Shown: one piece after another, positions 1-10,034 of the stretch | How positions within the stretch are numbered: position 1 is the stretch's first letter | Layout: every line of letters starts with the position of its first letter | Assembly: GCA_965198325.1 (NCBI GenBank) | Contig: CBDAPE010000001.1 | Coordinates: 1-55,273 of the forward strand | Direction of reading: 5' to 3' | Length of the DNA: 55,273 bases | From: CBDAPE01 sp965198325 | GTDB lineage: Bacteria; Pseudomonadota; Alphaproteobacteria; UBA828; JAPUJA01 | The notes under the pieces: generated by a model | What the model was told of the DNA's origin: nothing | Databases searched by the model: none | What the model saw: only the letters and a program-made list of their open reading frames with translations | Made by a program: the position numbers and the translations under genes

Positions 1-2
1 CC

Positions 3-278
3 GGAGACATCGTCATCATGGATAATTTGCCCGCGCACAAACCCCTCGCCGTGCGCCACGCCATTGAAGCCACCGGTGCCGACCTGCACTTCCTGCCGCC
101 CTATTCCCCAGACTTCAATCCCATCGAGATGGCCTTTTCAAAGCTCAAGGCCTCCCTCAAAAAGACCGCCGCCCGAACCGTCGACGATCTCTGCGACGCC
201 ATCGCACACGGTATCGAGACCTTCACACCAAAAGAATGCCAAAACTACTTCGCCGCCGCTGGATATGACTGCGAATGA
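3..278 (+). CDS. IS630-family transposase, C-terminal part (cut by window start)
   Basis: The open frame runs in from the window edge and ends at TGA 276-278. The residues read D-N-L-P-A-H-K, then LPPYSPDFNPIE, then a lysine-rich helix. This is the final part of the DDE domain of IS630/Tc1-like transposases: the PYSPDxNPIE block carries the last catalytic acidic residue. About 90 residues are visible, matching the C-terminal quarter of a roughly 170-340-residue family. The upstream part, including the first two acidic residues, lies outside the window, so intactness cannot be judged. It abuts the BI-1 gene tail-to-tail with only a dozen bases between them. Confidence 0.85.
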   Translation, partial: GDIVIMDNLPAHKPLAVRHAIEATGADLHFLPPYSPDFNPIEMAFSKLKASLKKTAARTVDDLCDAIAHGIETFTPKECQNYFAAAGYDCE

Positions 279-290
279 TCGGAAAACGCT

Positions 291-1001
291 CTAGCTGCGT
301 TGTCCGCCAAACAGGTGGAGCAGCATGATGAACAGGTTGATGAAGTTGAGATAGAGCGACAGCGCGCCCATCACCGCCTTCTTGGTCATCACCGATTGAC
401 CATCGCTTTCGGCGTAGACCGCCTTGATCCGCTGGGTGTCGTAGGCGGTCAGGCCTGTGAACACGATCACGCCGATCACCGAGATGACGAAATGCATCAT
501 GCTCGATTGCAGGAAGATGTTGACCACCATGGCGATCACAACGCCGATCAGCCCCATAAACAGGAAGCTGCCCCATCTCGCGAGCGAGCGCTTGGTGGTG
601 TAGCCATAGAGGCTCATCGCCCCGAACATCGCCGCGGTGATGAAGAACACCCGCATGATGCTGGTATCGGTATAGATGATGAAAATGTAAGAGAGCGAAA
701 CGCCCATCAGCACCGAGAACGCCCAGAACAGCGCCTGGGCGGTGCTGGCCTTCATCTTTTCGATTTTGAAGCCCATGAAAAAGACGATGCCGAGCGGTGC
801 GAGCATCACGACAAAGCCGAGGCCCGAGCCGTAAATTGCCGCGAACAGCCCGGTGTGCGCGACGACGTAGGCGACGAGGCCGGTGAGCGCCAGGCCCGAG
901 GTCATGTAGTTGTAGACCTTCAGCATATAGCTGCGCAGGCCCTGATCGATCTGGGCGTCGGTCAGATTGCCGGCGTAGGTCTGTTGCGTCCGGGTTGCCA
1001 T
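291..1001 (-). CDS. Bax inhibitor-1 / YccA family membrane protein
   Basis: This 236-residue protein is very hydrophobic, with about seven transmembrane segments. The N-terminus is polar and followed by a short motif around residues 20-35 (LRSYMLKVYNYM). The C-terminal half has the family's TAYDTQRIK motif, where the acidic residue belongs to the pH-sensing pair of BI-1/TMBIM proteins, and ends in a final hydrophobic helix. The length equals the usual bacterial BI-1 length. The ATG at 999-1001 is preceded by GAGGAA at good spacing. The family is an inner-membrane protein linked to calcium leak and stress resistance; the bacterial role is poorly defined. It is transcribed alone and looks intact. 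The stop codon is TAG. Confidence 0.93.
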   Translation of the reverse strand: MATRTQQTYAGNLTDAQIDQGLRSYMLKVYNYMTSGLALTGLVAYVVAHTGLFAAIYGSGLGFVVMLAPLGIVFFMGFKIEKMKASTAQALFWAFSVLMGVSLSYIFIIYTDTSIMRVFFITAAMFGAMSLYGYTTKRSLARWGSFLFMGLIGVVIAMVVNIFLQSSMMHFVISVIGVIVFTGLTAYDTQRIKAVYAESDGQSVMTKKAVMGALSLYLNFINLFIMLLHLFGGQRS

Positions 1002-1102
1002 GTCGTTCCTCTTCGTTGTTCCCGAGTCCGGGGTGGATTGACGAATATATTAGGGATGCGGACCCGAATTTCAAGAAATTCCGGGGCTTTCCGTCCGCCT
1101 CC

Positions 1103-1539
1103 TTAGCTCTGCGACGGCGCCTCCGTCAACGGCCCCAGCGCCTCGATCAGCGGCCCGAGGTGGGCATCAAAACGCCGCCAACTGCCGATCGAGGTCGCAT
1201 AGATCGGCTCTCTCACCTGGGCGGCGCTCGCCGTGATCACCGACCTCTCGGCCTTTTGGTAATCGAGCACCGCATCGTCCCACTCCAGACCGCAGAATTC
1301 GAGCAAGCGGCGCGATTCGCCCTCCTGGTCCGCGACCAGCAACGCGTAGGAAAGATCGAGCACGAAATCGGGCAGCAGGGCCCGCCAGTGGGCCATCAGC
1401 CGGTCGTAGATCCGGAAATAACGGCCCAGCTCGGCGAGGTCGTAGGAGAACGGCACGTTGCCGACGAAATAGGTTTTGTAGATCGAGACGCAGCAATCGA
1501 GGGGATCGCGCCAGCAATGCACCACCCGGGCCTCGGGCA
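1103..1539 (-). pseudogene. Sulfotransferase-family protein, C-terminal fragment
   Basis: The frame encodes HCWRDPLDCCVSIYKTYF followed by a helical tail with YEALV-like and FCGLEWDD motifs and a closing SIGSWRRF block. These are hallmarks of the C-terminal half of PAPS-dependent sulfotransferases (the Sulfotransfer_3 type often fused to TPR repeats): the R-D-P motif contributes to 3-phosphate binding and the GxWR-like motif closes the site. The N-terminal half with the PSB loop is missing. The frame is open up to about 1539 and is then replaced by a short IS6-like element and an istA fragment, so it is a remnant left by an IS-linked deletion. The first in-frame ATG (1525) is not a credible native start. 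Confidence 0.75.
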
Positions 1540-1671
1540 GGCATTGTCAAGTTAACTGATCGTAGGCTGTTTTTAGTATTTCTCCATGAGGCTAAGCCAT
1601 TGAAATCGCGTAGAGCAGCCATCGACAATTTACCAAGATTTCGAAGTGAATCCGGTTAACTTGACAAAGCC
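1540..1671. mobile_element. 132-bp mini-element with IS6-like terminal inverted repeats
   Basis: The segment begins GGCATTGTCAAGTTAAC and, read on the opposite strand, its other end begins GGCTTTGTCAAGTTAAC. These tips resemble those of the IS6-family copy at 10128-12852 (GGCATTGTCAGACTAAC and GGCTTTGTCAGAG). The 132 bp interior has no recognisable coding content. It could be an internal-deletion derivative or a MITE-like relative. Different genes lie on its two sides (sulfotransferase fragment and istA fragment), so it marks a deletion or rearrangement junction and not a clean insertion. Confidence 0.55.
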
Positions 1672-1849
1672 TCTCGGAGAACCCATCCAGCTTCGGACGC
1701 CGAACCGGCGCACGCCGCCGATAGCCCGGCGGTACCGAAAATCGAAGCATCTTCTTCACGCTCTCGCACGAAATCCCGAAATGTCGCGCCGCCGCGCGCT
1801 CGCTCATCCCGTCCCGACACGCAAGACGGACCTTCCGATACAGTTCCAC
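1672..1849 (-). pseudogene. IS21-family transposase IstA, N-terminal fragment
   Basis: The translation has an ELYRKVRLACRDGMSERAAARHFG helix-turn-helix, a VKKML recognition helix and a PVRRPKLDG block. This is the N-terminal HTH region of IstA (usually around 400-500 residues) cut after about 58 residues. The apparent start is GTG at 1847-1849; the codon aligned with the ATG of the second copy at 21469 is ATT here, so even the start is lost. The frame is broken by the mini-element at 1671. A second fragment at 21469-21681 ends at nearly the same residue. Confidence 0.75.
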
Positions 1850-1979
1850 GGTATGAATCTCCCGCCCTCCCCGTCACACGAAAGGGCCAAGAAGTGGTAG
1901 GGCTTTGCTCCCCCCGCAGCGAGACAATCCCGCCGCTACCGTGGACTAATTTCTCACCGCCGTTCGCAGTGCTCTAGGC

Positions 1980-3029
1980 CTACCGATATCTTGCTTCCTG
2001 GTCGCTGTCCTCAACCGGCCGGGCAATTGCGTCGATGATCTGCTTCAAGCTTATGCTGCCGATCACCTTACCGTCGGCATCCACGACATTGGCCTGATTG
2101 AACTGCGTGGCGCCCACGACCTGCAAGGCTTCTTCTAGGACGAGTTCATGCGGTAGGCTCGGGCCGTCAACGCCCTTGCCGGGTATCATGACCGACCTTG
2201 ACTCGATTACCCGGCCTCGATTGATGTCCTTGATGAAGTCGAATATGTAGTCATCGGCCGGATGCAGAATGATGTTCTGTGGATTGCCCTGCTGAATCAC
2301 GGCGCCGTCACGCAGGATGGCGATACTGTCCCCCAATCGAAGCGCCTCGTCGAGATCATGGGTAATGAACACGATGGTCTTGTGCAACTCCTCCTGCAGT
2401 CCGAGAAGAACGTGCTGCATGTCGGTACGGATCAATGGATCGAGCGCCGAGAACGGTTCGTCCATCAACAGGATTTCCGCGTCAGTGGCCAACGCCCGCG
2501 CCAAGCCAACTCGTTGCTGCATACCTCCCGACAGTTGTGATGGATAGTGGTTCTCGAATCCCGACAAACCCACTCGATCCAGCCATTGTTGGCTTTGCTG
2601 CTTGGCCTGCTTGATGGGCGTTCCCTGAATCACGAGACCGTATGCGGCATTTTCAGCCACGGTCTTGTGCACATGCAATCCGAATCTCTGAAACACCATC
2701 GAAACGCTGTGGCGCCGGATTTCGATCAACTCCTCCTTGGTCATGGCGAGAACATCCTGACCGTTGACCACAATTCGGCCGGATGTCGGCTCGATCAGTC
2801 GATTGATGTGACGAATCAAGGTGGATTTGCCGGAGCCGGACAAACCCATGATGACGGAGATTTGCCTGGCGGAAACGTCGATGTTGATATCTTTCAGTCC
2901 AAGCACGTGATTGTGCAATTCGAGCAGTTCCTGCTTGGACATGCCCTGCTTGACGGCAGCGAGCACGGATTGTGGTCGAGGACCGAAAATCTTGTACAGA
3001 TTTTCTATATTGATCTTGGTCTCAACCAT
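1980..3029 (-). CDS. proV: Glycine betaine/proline ABC transporter, ATP-binding protein
   Basis: This 349-residue cytoplasmic ATPase powers compatible-solute uptake. Walker A is GLSGSGKST at about residues 62-70, the signature LSGGMQQR begins at about 166, and Walker B with the switch acidic residue is ILLMDEP at about 186-192. The extra N-terminal stretch of about 55 residues before the nucleotide-binding core (FGPRPQ, with the motif QELLE) is typical of ProV/OpuAA. The C-terminal 70 residues form one CBS-like half, shorter than the two CBS domains of Escherichia coli ProV. The start is ATG 3027-3029, chosen over an upstream ATG at 3116 that would lie inside proW. It overlaps the proW stop by 8 nt, so the two are translationally coupled. 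The stop is TAG. Confidence 0.95.
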   Translation of the reverse strand: MVETKINIENLYKIFGPRPQSVLAAVKQGMSKQELLELHNHVLGLKDINIDVSARQISVIMGLSGSGKSTLIRHINRLIEPTSGRIVVNGQDVLAMTKEELIEIRRHSVSMVFQRFGLHVHKTVAENAAYGLVIQGTPIKQAKQQSQQWLDRVGLSGFENHYPSQLSGGMQQRVGLARALATDAEILLMDEPFSALDPLIRTDMQHVLLGLQEELHKTIVFITHDLDEALRLGDSIAILRDGAVIQQGNPQNIILHPADDYIFDFIKDINRGRVIESRSVMIPGKGVDGPSLPHELVLEEALQVVGATQFNQANVVDADGKVIGSISLKQIIDAIARPVEDSDQEARYR

Positions 3030-3912
3030 GATCAAGTCCCTTGCGATGCCTTTGCAGACGCTGGCCGAATCTTTGTGAAACGCGATCGAAAATAATCGCC
3101 AACGCCACAATCGCAAGGCCGTTCATCAAGCCCAGTGCCAGATATTGATTCGAAATCGCTCGTAATACCGGCACCCCCAGACCGGCGACACCGATCATTG
3201 ATGCGATCACTACCATGGACAGCGCCATCATGATGGTCTGATTCACTCCGGCAAAAATGTTGGGCAGCGCGAGGGGAATCTGCACGCCGAACAGCTTCTG
3301 CCGGTAGTCGGCACCGAAGGCGTCAGCCGCCTCCAGAGCTTCTTTTTCGACGAGCCGTATGCCGAGATTGGTCAACCGCACGATCGGTGGAATCGCGTAG
3401 ATGCACACCGCGATCAATCCCGGTACCTTGCCGATGCCAAGCAGCATGACGACCGGTATGAGATAAACGAACGCGGGGATTGTTTGCATGATGTCCAATA
3501 CCGGGGTAATCATCGTCTGGATCCGGTCCGAGCGCGCCATCAGGATACCAAGCGGGATGCCCACTGCGATACACAGCAACGTTGCAACCGAGATGATTGC
3601 AAGGGTGGACATCGTGTCGTGCCACATGCCGAAGTACCCGATCGCAAGGAACGACAGTATACAACCGTAGACGACCGTCTTGCTGCGTGAACCGAGCCAG
3701 GCCAACCCTGCGATTATCACAATAATCACGGGCCACGGTGCGGCGATCAGCAGCTTTTCGAACCAGACGAGAAACCAGAGCAACGGCTCGAAAAGGTTCT
3801 CCAGTGTCTCACCGAATTCTCGCGAAAAGTCGCGAAACCCTCCATCAATTGCTTTCTTCAGGTCACGAAGATCTTGCCGATCCAGCGTAGGAAATTCCGT
3901 CAAGTAATTCAT
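3022..3912 (-). CDS. proW: Glycine betaine/proline ABC transporter, permease
   Basis: This 296-residue inner-membrane permease has an N-terminal cytoplasmic/amphipathic leader and then about six or seven membrane segments. The BPD_transp_1 region contains the MARSDR...ITPVLDIMQTIPAFVYLIP block and the ATPase-contacting loop EALEAADAFGAD, followed by the conserved IPLALPNIFAGVNQTIM stretch. It is the middle gene of proX-proW-proV on the minus strand: about 140 bp and a hairpin separate it from proX, and it overlaps proV by 8 nt. It forms the channel delivering betaine from the ProX receptor. Confidence 0.95.
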   Translation of the reverse strand: MNYLTEFPTLDRQDLRDLKKAIDGGFRDFSREFGETLENLFEPLLWFLVWFEKLLIAAPWPVIIVIIAGLAWLGSRSKTVVYGCILSFLAIGYFGMWHDTMSTLAIISVATLLCIAVGIPLGILMARSDRIQTMITPVLDIMQTIPAFVYLIPVVMLLGIGKVPGLIAVCIYAIPPIVRLTNLGIRLVEKEALEAADAFGADYRQKLFGVQIPLALPNIFAGVNQTIMMALSMVVIASMIGVAGLGVPVLRAISNQYLALGLMNGLAIVALAIIFDRVSQRFGQRLQRHRKGLDHG

Positions 3913-3978
3913 GTAGGCCTCCCATCGGGTTCGAAAAACAATTCTTTCAAACGCACTCCCGATCCGGCGTCAGAGGGC

Positions 3979-4015
3979 AAAAAAGCCCGCCGGAACGGGT
4001 CCAGGCGGGCTTTTT
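3979..4015 (-). terminator. Hairpin between proX and proWV (partial terminator)
   Basis: A stem of AAAAAGCCCGCC against GGCGGGCTTTTT encloses a 12-nt loop, with T-rich flanks on both strands. It lies just after the proX stop and before the proW start, where such a hairpin would let the binding protein be made in excess over the membrane components. The symmetrical A/T flanks mean it could also work in the opposite direction. Confidence 0.7.
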
Positions 4016-4055
4016 CTTTTCGAGTCAAGCAATCGGGCTGACTTCGAGATCCTTG

Positions 4056-5060
4056 TTACATCCCCTTCACATTTGCGGCAACTTCGGAAGGCACCCAGGG
4101 TTTCCACACGTCACCGTGCACGCGCAGAAATTCCGTCGCGGCATCCGCCCCGTCGGCCTGATTCTCGTCCATGTAGACCAGCATGCCGTTCATCACGTCA
4201 CCGGGGAAAACGCGATTCTTCAAGTACTCCATTACCTCGTCGCCGGCGTTCTCCGCGAAGTCGGCGGTGACTACGGTATGCACTTCCGACTTCGTCCACG
4301 ACGACGGCTTCGGATCTGCGCATTCCTGTTCCGGCTTGACGATACAGCCATCCCAGTGTTCGCTGCCGATAAACGGCACACCGAAGTCGAGCTTGACCAT
4401 CTTGTGTCGGCCGATCAGGGCGGTCGGCGACCAGTAGTATCCGAACCAATTCTCGTCGCGGTTGACCGCCTTGGACATCGAGCCGTCCAGCCCAGCGGCC
4501 GAACCCGGGCTCACGAGCCTCCAACCTTTTTCTTCCATCTTGAACGCACGGAACAGGTTTGCGTTGGTGAGCTGACAGCCCCAGCCGGCGGGGCATCCTA
4601 CGAACGCACCCTTTGAGGGATCCTCCGCATCCGGGAAGAGATCGGGACGCTCCAACACGTCCAGAACGGTTTTAAGTTCGGGGTGGTTTTCCACGACGTA
4701 CGGTGGAACCCACCAACCCTCTCCCAAGCCGCTGATGGGACCGTCGTTGGCGGATCGCAACCGGGCCTCTTCAAACGCGACCTTCAGGGGTTCGCGCACG
4801 GTGTTGATCCAAAGCTCCGGTGCGACGTCTGGTTTCCCCTTTTCGTTGAGAGAGATAAACGTGGGCATGGTATCGCCGGGAACCAACTCGACGTTGCAGC
4901 CGTATCCTTCTTCAAGGATGATCTTGTCGACGTTGGCCATCAACTGGGCAGAGGCCCAATTCATCTCCGCGATCTGGATGTCTCCGCATTCCGCCATTGC
5001 CGCATTTGCGCCGAACAGTAGCGCCAGACTCAGTAAAGCTCTCTTCGGTAGTTGATTCAT
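4056..5060 (-). CDS. proX: Glycine betaine/proline ABC transporter, periplasmic binding protein
   Basis: This 334-residue secreted receptor has signal peptide MNQLPKRALLSLALLFGANA with cleavage near A-M-A|E. The mature part starts CGDIQIAEMNW, as in OpuAC-domain proteins, and contains the GEGWWVPPYV and NRDENWFGYYW segments that supply aromatic residues for the betaine-binding cage. Paired cysteines (around the GCPAGWGCQL and CIVKPEQEC motifs) suggest disulfides, as in ProX. The start is ATG 5058-5060, preceded by GGGGAG; longer upstream starts would hide the signal peptide. It is first in the operon and followed by a hairpin before proWV. Confidence 0.95.
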   Translation of the reverse strand: MNQLPKRALLSLALLFGANAAMAECGDIQIAEMNWASAQLMANVDKIILEEGYGCNVELVPGDTMPTFISLNEKGKPDVAPELWINTVREPLKVAFEEARLRSANDGPISGLGEGWWVPPYVVENHPELKTVLDVLERPDLFPDAEDPSKGAFVGCPAGWGCQLTNANLFRAFKMEEKGWRLVSPGSAAGLDGSMSKAVNRDENWFGYYWSPTALIGRHKMVKLDFGVPFIGSEHWDGCIVKPEQECADPKPSSWTKSEVHTVVTADFAENAGDEVMEYLKNRVFPGDVMNGMLVYMDENQADGADAATEFLRVHGDVWKPWVPSEVAANVKGM

Positions 5061-5201
5061 GCTCGTTATCTCCCCGGGTTCTTGCTTGACGATCAAGATG
5101 GTGCGCAGCGGGCGACATGGTCCCCCGAAGTCTGGCAGAGCTACGGAAAGGGGCCAACTGGCGCCGCCGTTCGCCGCCAGCCCATCACACGAGAATCTAA
5201 C

Positions 5202-5721
5202 CCGGGATTGCCCAGATGGCTCCACCAATCGCCGACGATGATAGCAGGATTGGAATCCGAACGCGAGTTCGGCCCTGAGCTGTCATGACAGGCTGTGGTC
5301 CGCACTTGATCGGGCTGATTTGGCTATGAGAAGACCGGTCCAGTGACCGCTCCGCATTGTGAGAGCACTCTTCGACCTGCGCGGCACACACCTGTCCTGT
5401 CGGGTGGCCTGGATTGCCACTGGATGGGCCGCCGTCATGGCGGCACAGGGGCTGGCCGCAGCCCATCGGTGAGGCGGAGGATTTTTCGGAACAGCTCCCT
5501 CGGCACCGCAACCGCCGCCAGTTGGAAAGGGACATTCCGGCCGTGGCTCACAACCTTCGCGCCAATCTTGATTAGCTTCTCCCTGAGCGTGGTCAGAGAC
5601 CAGTGCTCCATCGCCTTCGGCAAGGCCAGCGTCCGCATGAAGTTGCCGAGGTTGGAAGCCAGAACGTGAAGTTGAAGCCGGACCTCGTTGTTGCGGAATT
5701 TCCGGCACGACAGACGCGTCC
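5202..5721 (-). pseudogene. IS1380-family element, C-terminal/3-prime remnant
   Basis: The segment matches the 3-prime end of the IS1380 copy at 33891-35551 on the same strand. It starts at the terminal sequence CCGGGATTGCCCAGAT, contains the transposase tail (frame ending at 5435, with MRTLALPKAMEHWSLTTL and the closing LRPAPVPP), and stops abruptly at about 5721 where recombinase sequence begins. The reading frame here is continuous through the codon that is a stop in the 34-kb copy. Only about 95 transposase residues remain, without catalytic residues. Confidence 0.8.
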
Positions 5722-7248
<1,527 letters not shown>

Positions 7249-7630
7249 CCGACCCTCCCGGTCCGGGCCACCCGGAAGGGCGGCGGTCCCTCGCATCGCC
7301 CGCCGCCGGCGCCAGGGTTCGGGTACCGCCAGAAGTCCCGCCGGAGACTTTCGCGCCAGGGGCCGGTGCGTTGCGGCACCGATCCGCTCTCTGCTATCGG
7401 CGCCCGGATCATTCAGGCGTCGGACACCACGATCCCGAGGCCCCGACGGTCCGGTCCGAAACCGACCCTGGGGCCCGCCTGAATGGATCGCCCGAAACGA
7501 CCCGTTTCGACCGGTAAAAGGCCCGTTTACGGGCCTTGCACGCCACATTCCGCCCGGATCGTTCAAGGCCTTTACCCTGCCCGCAGGGCAGTTCGCCGCC
7601 CTCCCGTAAGCCCCGGAAAGGGCGATCCTG

Positions 7631-7680
7631 CTTCGCCTTGTTCGGCCTTGTTCGGGCTTGTTCGGGCTAGTTCGGGCTTT
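7631..7680. repeat. Five tandem decamers (TTGTTCGGGC-like)
   Basis: Five consecutive 10-bp units read CTTCGCCTTG, TTCGGCCTTG, TTCGGGCTTG, TTCGGGCTAG and TTCGGGCTTT. The period is exact and decay increases toward the left edge. There is no coding context. Confidence 0.8.
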
Positions 7681-7858
7681 TGCCACCTATACAGTGGCGG
7701 TGCCGGCAGTCTGGAGCGAACCCGTCTCTGCGGTCAATTCCCTGTTTAACAGGGAAAATACAGGGAAATTTTTGTTTTGCGGGGGTTCGAGGGACTTCCT
7801 CTATTCGGAGAGTGGCGGAAATGCTGGCTTATTCGGCCAAATTCCCTACTCCAGTTAA

Positions 7859-7942
7859 CAGGGAATTAATTCGACCGATCAGGGAATTTATTGGGGCGAG
7901 CAGGGAATTGGCATCGGCTATCAGGGAGCGAGGTCATGGCCT
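7859..7942. repeat. Four 21-bp tandem units beginning CAGGGAATT
   Basis: Units start at 7859, 7880, 7901 and 7922, an exact 21-bp period. The first nine bases are conserved (CAGGGAATT in three units, CAGGGAGCG in the fourth) and the other 12 vary. Two further CAGGGAAA motifs lie at about 7750 and 7761. Read in one frame they give a seven-residue pseudo-repeat (NREL.., IREF.., SREL.., IRER..), but the array looks like DNA-level repetition. Confidence 0.8.
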
Positions 7943-8273
7943 CATCCTGCGGAAAGCAGAGGTTCTGATCTCGCAAGGTCAGACGACGAGATCGGCCCTC
8001 ACTGAACGGTCCGATTTGAATGTCGGGGCATCGCCGGTTGCCCCTCCAAGCTGGCTGGCCGGCGGAGCGTAGCGGAGCCGGGCGACCAGCTCGGCGTGAC
8101 GATCGTCTGTGGAGCCGGTGGCCTCACTCAACCCCGAGAGCCGGCCCGGACCGCTGCACCGCGCCATTAGTTCGTCGAGCCGCGCGACGGCCGAACAGCC
8201 ATCTTCCTGGTAGTCCGGACCGGAATAGGTCCCTACGGCACGCCGGGCCACCCGCGGTGAGGTGCCTCCGCCG

Positions 8274-8334
8274 ATGCGCAATCCTTTCCGTTATTTCAAC
8301 AGTTCGCCCCAGGTGATCCGCCTCGCGGTGATGA
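8274..8334 (+). pseudogene. IS6-family transposase, first 20 codons
   Basis: The reading MRNPFRYFNSSPQVIRLAVM is nearly identical to the start of the IS6 transposase at 12795 (one Q/E difference). Homology stops at about 8334, after which the frame runs into unrelated sequence and stops. No IS6 terminus is evident next to it, so this is a stray N-terminal scrap. Confidence 0.8.
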
Positions 8335-8528
8335 TGGGCGCTGTCAATTCCATGGCTCTATACGAATCGGGTCGCAAAACATAAGGAGATTGCGCGTCGA
8401 GCAAATTCGGGGCACGCTCGGCTGGTCTGGGAGGTTCCATATGGGGAATCTCGTTTCACTTTTGCTCCGGGTTTTAACCGGCGTTTTCCGACTTTTCGAC
8501 GATTTCTCTGGATTCGCAGGAGAACGAT

Positions 8529-9752
8529 TTGAGCGTTAATTCCGAAGCCGCGAAGAGGCCCGCCACCCGTTGGGACGTAGTGGCGCTGGCGGTGATGGCT
8601 GGGGTGATGGTCGGGCTCACGGTGGGCAAGGTGCCGCCCGCGCTGGGCATGATCGGCGCCGACCTTGGGCTGGACAAGGTGACCGCCGGCTGGATCGCCT
8701 CGATCTTCTTTGTCTTTGGCGCGGGCTTCGCTGTGATAGCGGGTATGCTGGGCAGCCGGACCGGCGCGCGGGCGATGGTGACCGGGGGCCTGCTCGCCAT
8801 GGTGATCGGCGCGCTCATCGGCGCCTTCGCGGCATCCGCCGGCCTGCTGCTGGCGAGCCGCGTGATCGAGGGCATCGGCTTCGCGACCGTGGCGGTGGCC
8901 GCGCCCAAGATCATCTTCGACGCGAGCCGGCCCGCCGATAGGGACCTGGCGCTGGGCATCTGGAGCAGCTTCGTACCCACGGGTATGGCGCTCGCCATGG
9001 TGGCAACGCCCCTGCTGTTGGATTCCGTGGGATGGCGCGGTATCTGGCTGATCGCCGCCGGGGTGGTCCTGTTCTTCATCCTGCTCGTGGGTTTCGGCAC
9101 CAGCCCGCGGCGCTGGCCCGACCAGCCCCGGGCCGACCCGAACACGCCGCTCGACTGGGCGGGCGCGCGCGAAACCCTGGCCCGGTCCGTGCTCTGGTTC
9201 TATGCCGGCGCGTTCATGCTGTACTCGGTTACGTGGTTCGCCGTCGCGGCGTGGCTGCCCACCTTCCTGGTCGAGACGCAAGGGCGGAGCGCCATGGCCG
9301 CCGGGCTGTTCACGGCGCTGGTCGTGGCTGTGAACATAGGTGGGAACCTGTCGGGCGCCTGGCTATTGTTCAAGGGCGTACCCCGCTGGAGCCTGATCGC
9401 GACGGCCAACGCGACCATGGGGGTGACCGCCGCCCTCATCCTGGGACCGTTCGCGCCCGAGGTGGCCAAGATCCCGCTCGCCATCGTGTTCAGCCTGGTG
9501 AGCGGGGTTTTGCCAGCCGCCGTGACTGCAGGCGCGGCGGCGCACGCGCCCAAGCCCCATCTGGTCGCCATGGCGAGCGGCTTCGCGATCCAGGGCTGTG
9601 CGATCGGCATGCTGATCGGCCCGCCGCTCATTGCCATCGTAGTCGCCGTCGCCGGGAGCTGGGAGCAGGCCTGGTGGGCGATGCTGATTTGCCCCGCGCT
9701 CGGGCTCGCGATCGCAGCGCGGGTGTGGGGGATGGAGCGGGGCGATAATTAA
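8529..9752 (+). CDS. MFS transporter (CynX/NimT-like)
   Basis: This 407-residue protein has about twelve transmembrane segments. Between TM2 and TM3 it has GSRTGARAMVTGG, a weak version of the MFS motif A loop, and the first half has the SRVIEGIGFATVAVAAPK stretch typical of the CynX/NimT-like branch (cyanate or nitroimidazole-type permeases). The start is TTG 8529, supported by AGGAG six bases upstream and by the lack of a better ATG. The substrate cannot be told from sequence. It is monocistronic, with IS6 debris upstream and IS5/IS6 elements downstream. Confidence 0.88.
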   Translation: MSVNSEAAKRPATRWDVVALAVMAGVMVGLTVGKVPPALGMIGADLGLDKVTAGWIASIFFVFGAGFAVIAGMLGSRTGARAMVTGGLLAMVIGALIGAFAASAGLLLASRVIEGIGFATVAVAAPKIIFDASRPADRDLALGIWSSFVPTGMALAMVATPLLLDSVGWRGIWLIAAGVVLFFILLVGFGTSPRRWPDQPRADPNTPLDWAGARETLARSVLWFYAGAFMLYSVTWFAVAAWLPTFLVETQGRSAMAAGLFTALVVAVNIGGNLSGAWLLFKGVPRWSLIATANATMGVTAALILGPFAPEVAKIPLAIVFSLVSGVLPAAVTAGAAAHAPKPHLVAMASGFAIQGCAIGMLIGPPLIAIVVAVAGSWEQAWWAMLICPALGLAIAARVWGMERGDN

Positions 9753-9800
9753 GTCTGATTAGACTGTGAACGGCGGAGCATATGGGACGGAATTGTCATG

Positions 9801-9884
9801 TACAGACAGTCGGCGCTACCACCGTCCATAACTTCGATGGCAAGTTCGGCATTTTACAGACAGTCGGCGCTACCACCGTCCATA
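9801..9884. repeat. Two 30-bp direct repeats separated by 24 bp
   Basis: An identical 30-bp sequence (beginning TACAGACAGTCGG, ending CCGTCCATA) occurs at 9801-9830 and 9855-9884. The spacer contains no gene. The 9753-10034 gap otherwise shows nothing recognisable. Two units with no cas gene do not make a CRISPR array. Confidence 0.75.
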
Positions 9885-10034
9885 GCGGTTCACTGTTCAA
9901 TAACCGCTGAACCTGTGTCGTTCGGCGCGGAATGTCGACACCTGTGAGCCGTGAGAAATCAACAAGTTAACGCGCCGATCGGCGTTGATCCTGCTGAGTT
10001 GGACGCGATTTTCTTGGACACAGAATTGGCTTAA

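Larger units (their letters stand above)
7249..8273. other. Gene-poor stretch downstream of the recombinase
   Basis: I see no convincing gene in about 1 kb. Visible items are a perfect hairpin AAGGCCCG-TTTA-CGGGCCTT at 7518-7537 without a T tract, a decamer repeat array at 7631-7680, two TTCCCTG...CAGGGAA dyads (about 7739-7758 and 7841-7868) and the 21-bp repeats at 7859-7942. Short frames here (for example 7680-8072 plus, 7979-8281 minus) consist largely of repeat-encoded residues. I recall similar repeat-rich tails downstream of alphaproteobacterial recombinases, but cannot assign a role. Confidence 0.5.

Noticed and set aside
7680..8281. Two ORFs of 100-130 codons behind the recombinase
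   Set aside because: They are composed of DNA repeats and arginine/serine-rich residues with no start signal, so they are probably not genes.
9801..9884. Possible CRISPR mini-array
   Set aside because: Only two repeats, no repeat dyad symmetry, no leader and no cas gene in the window.
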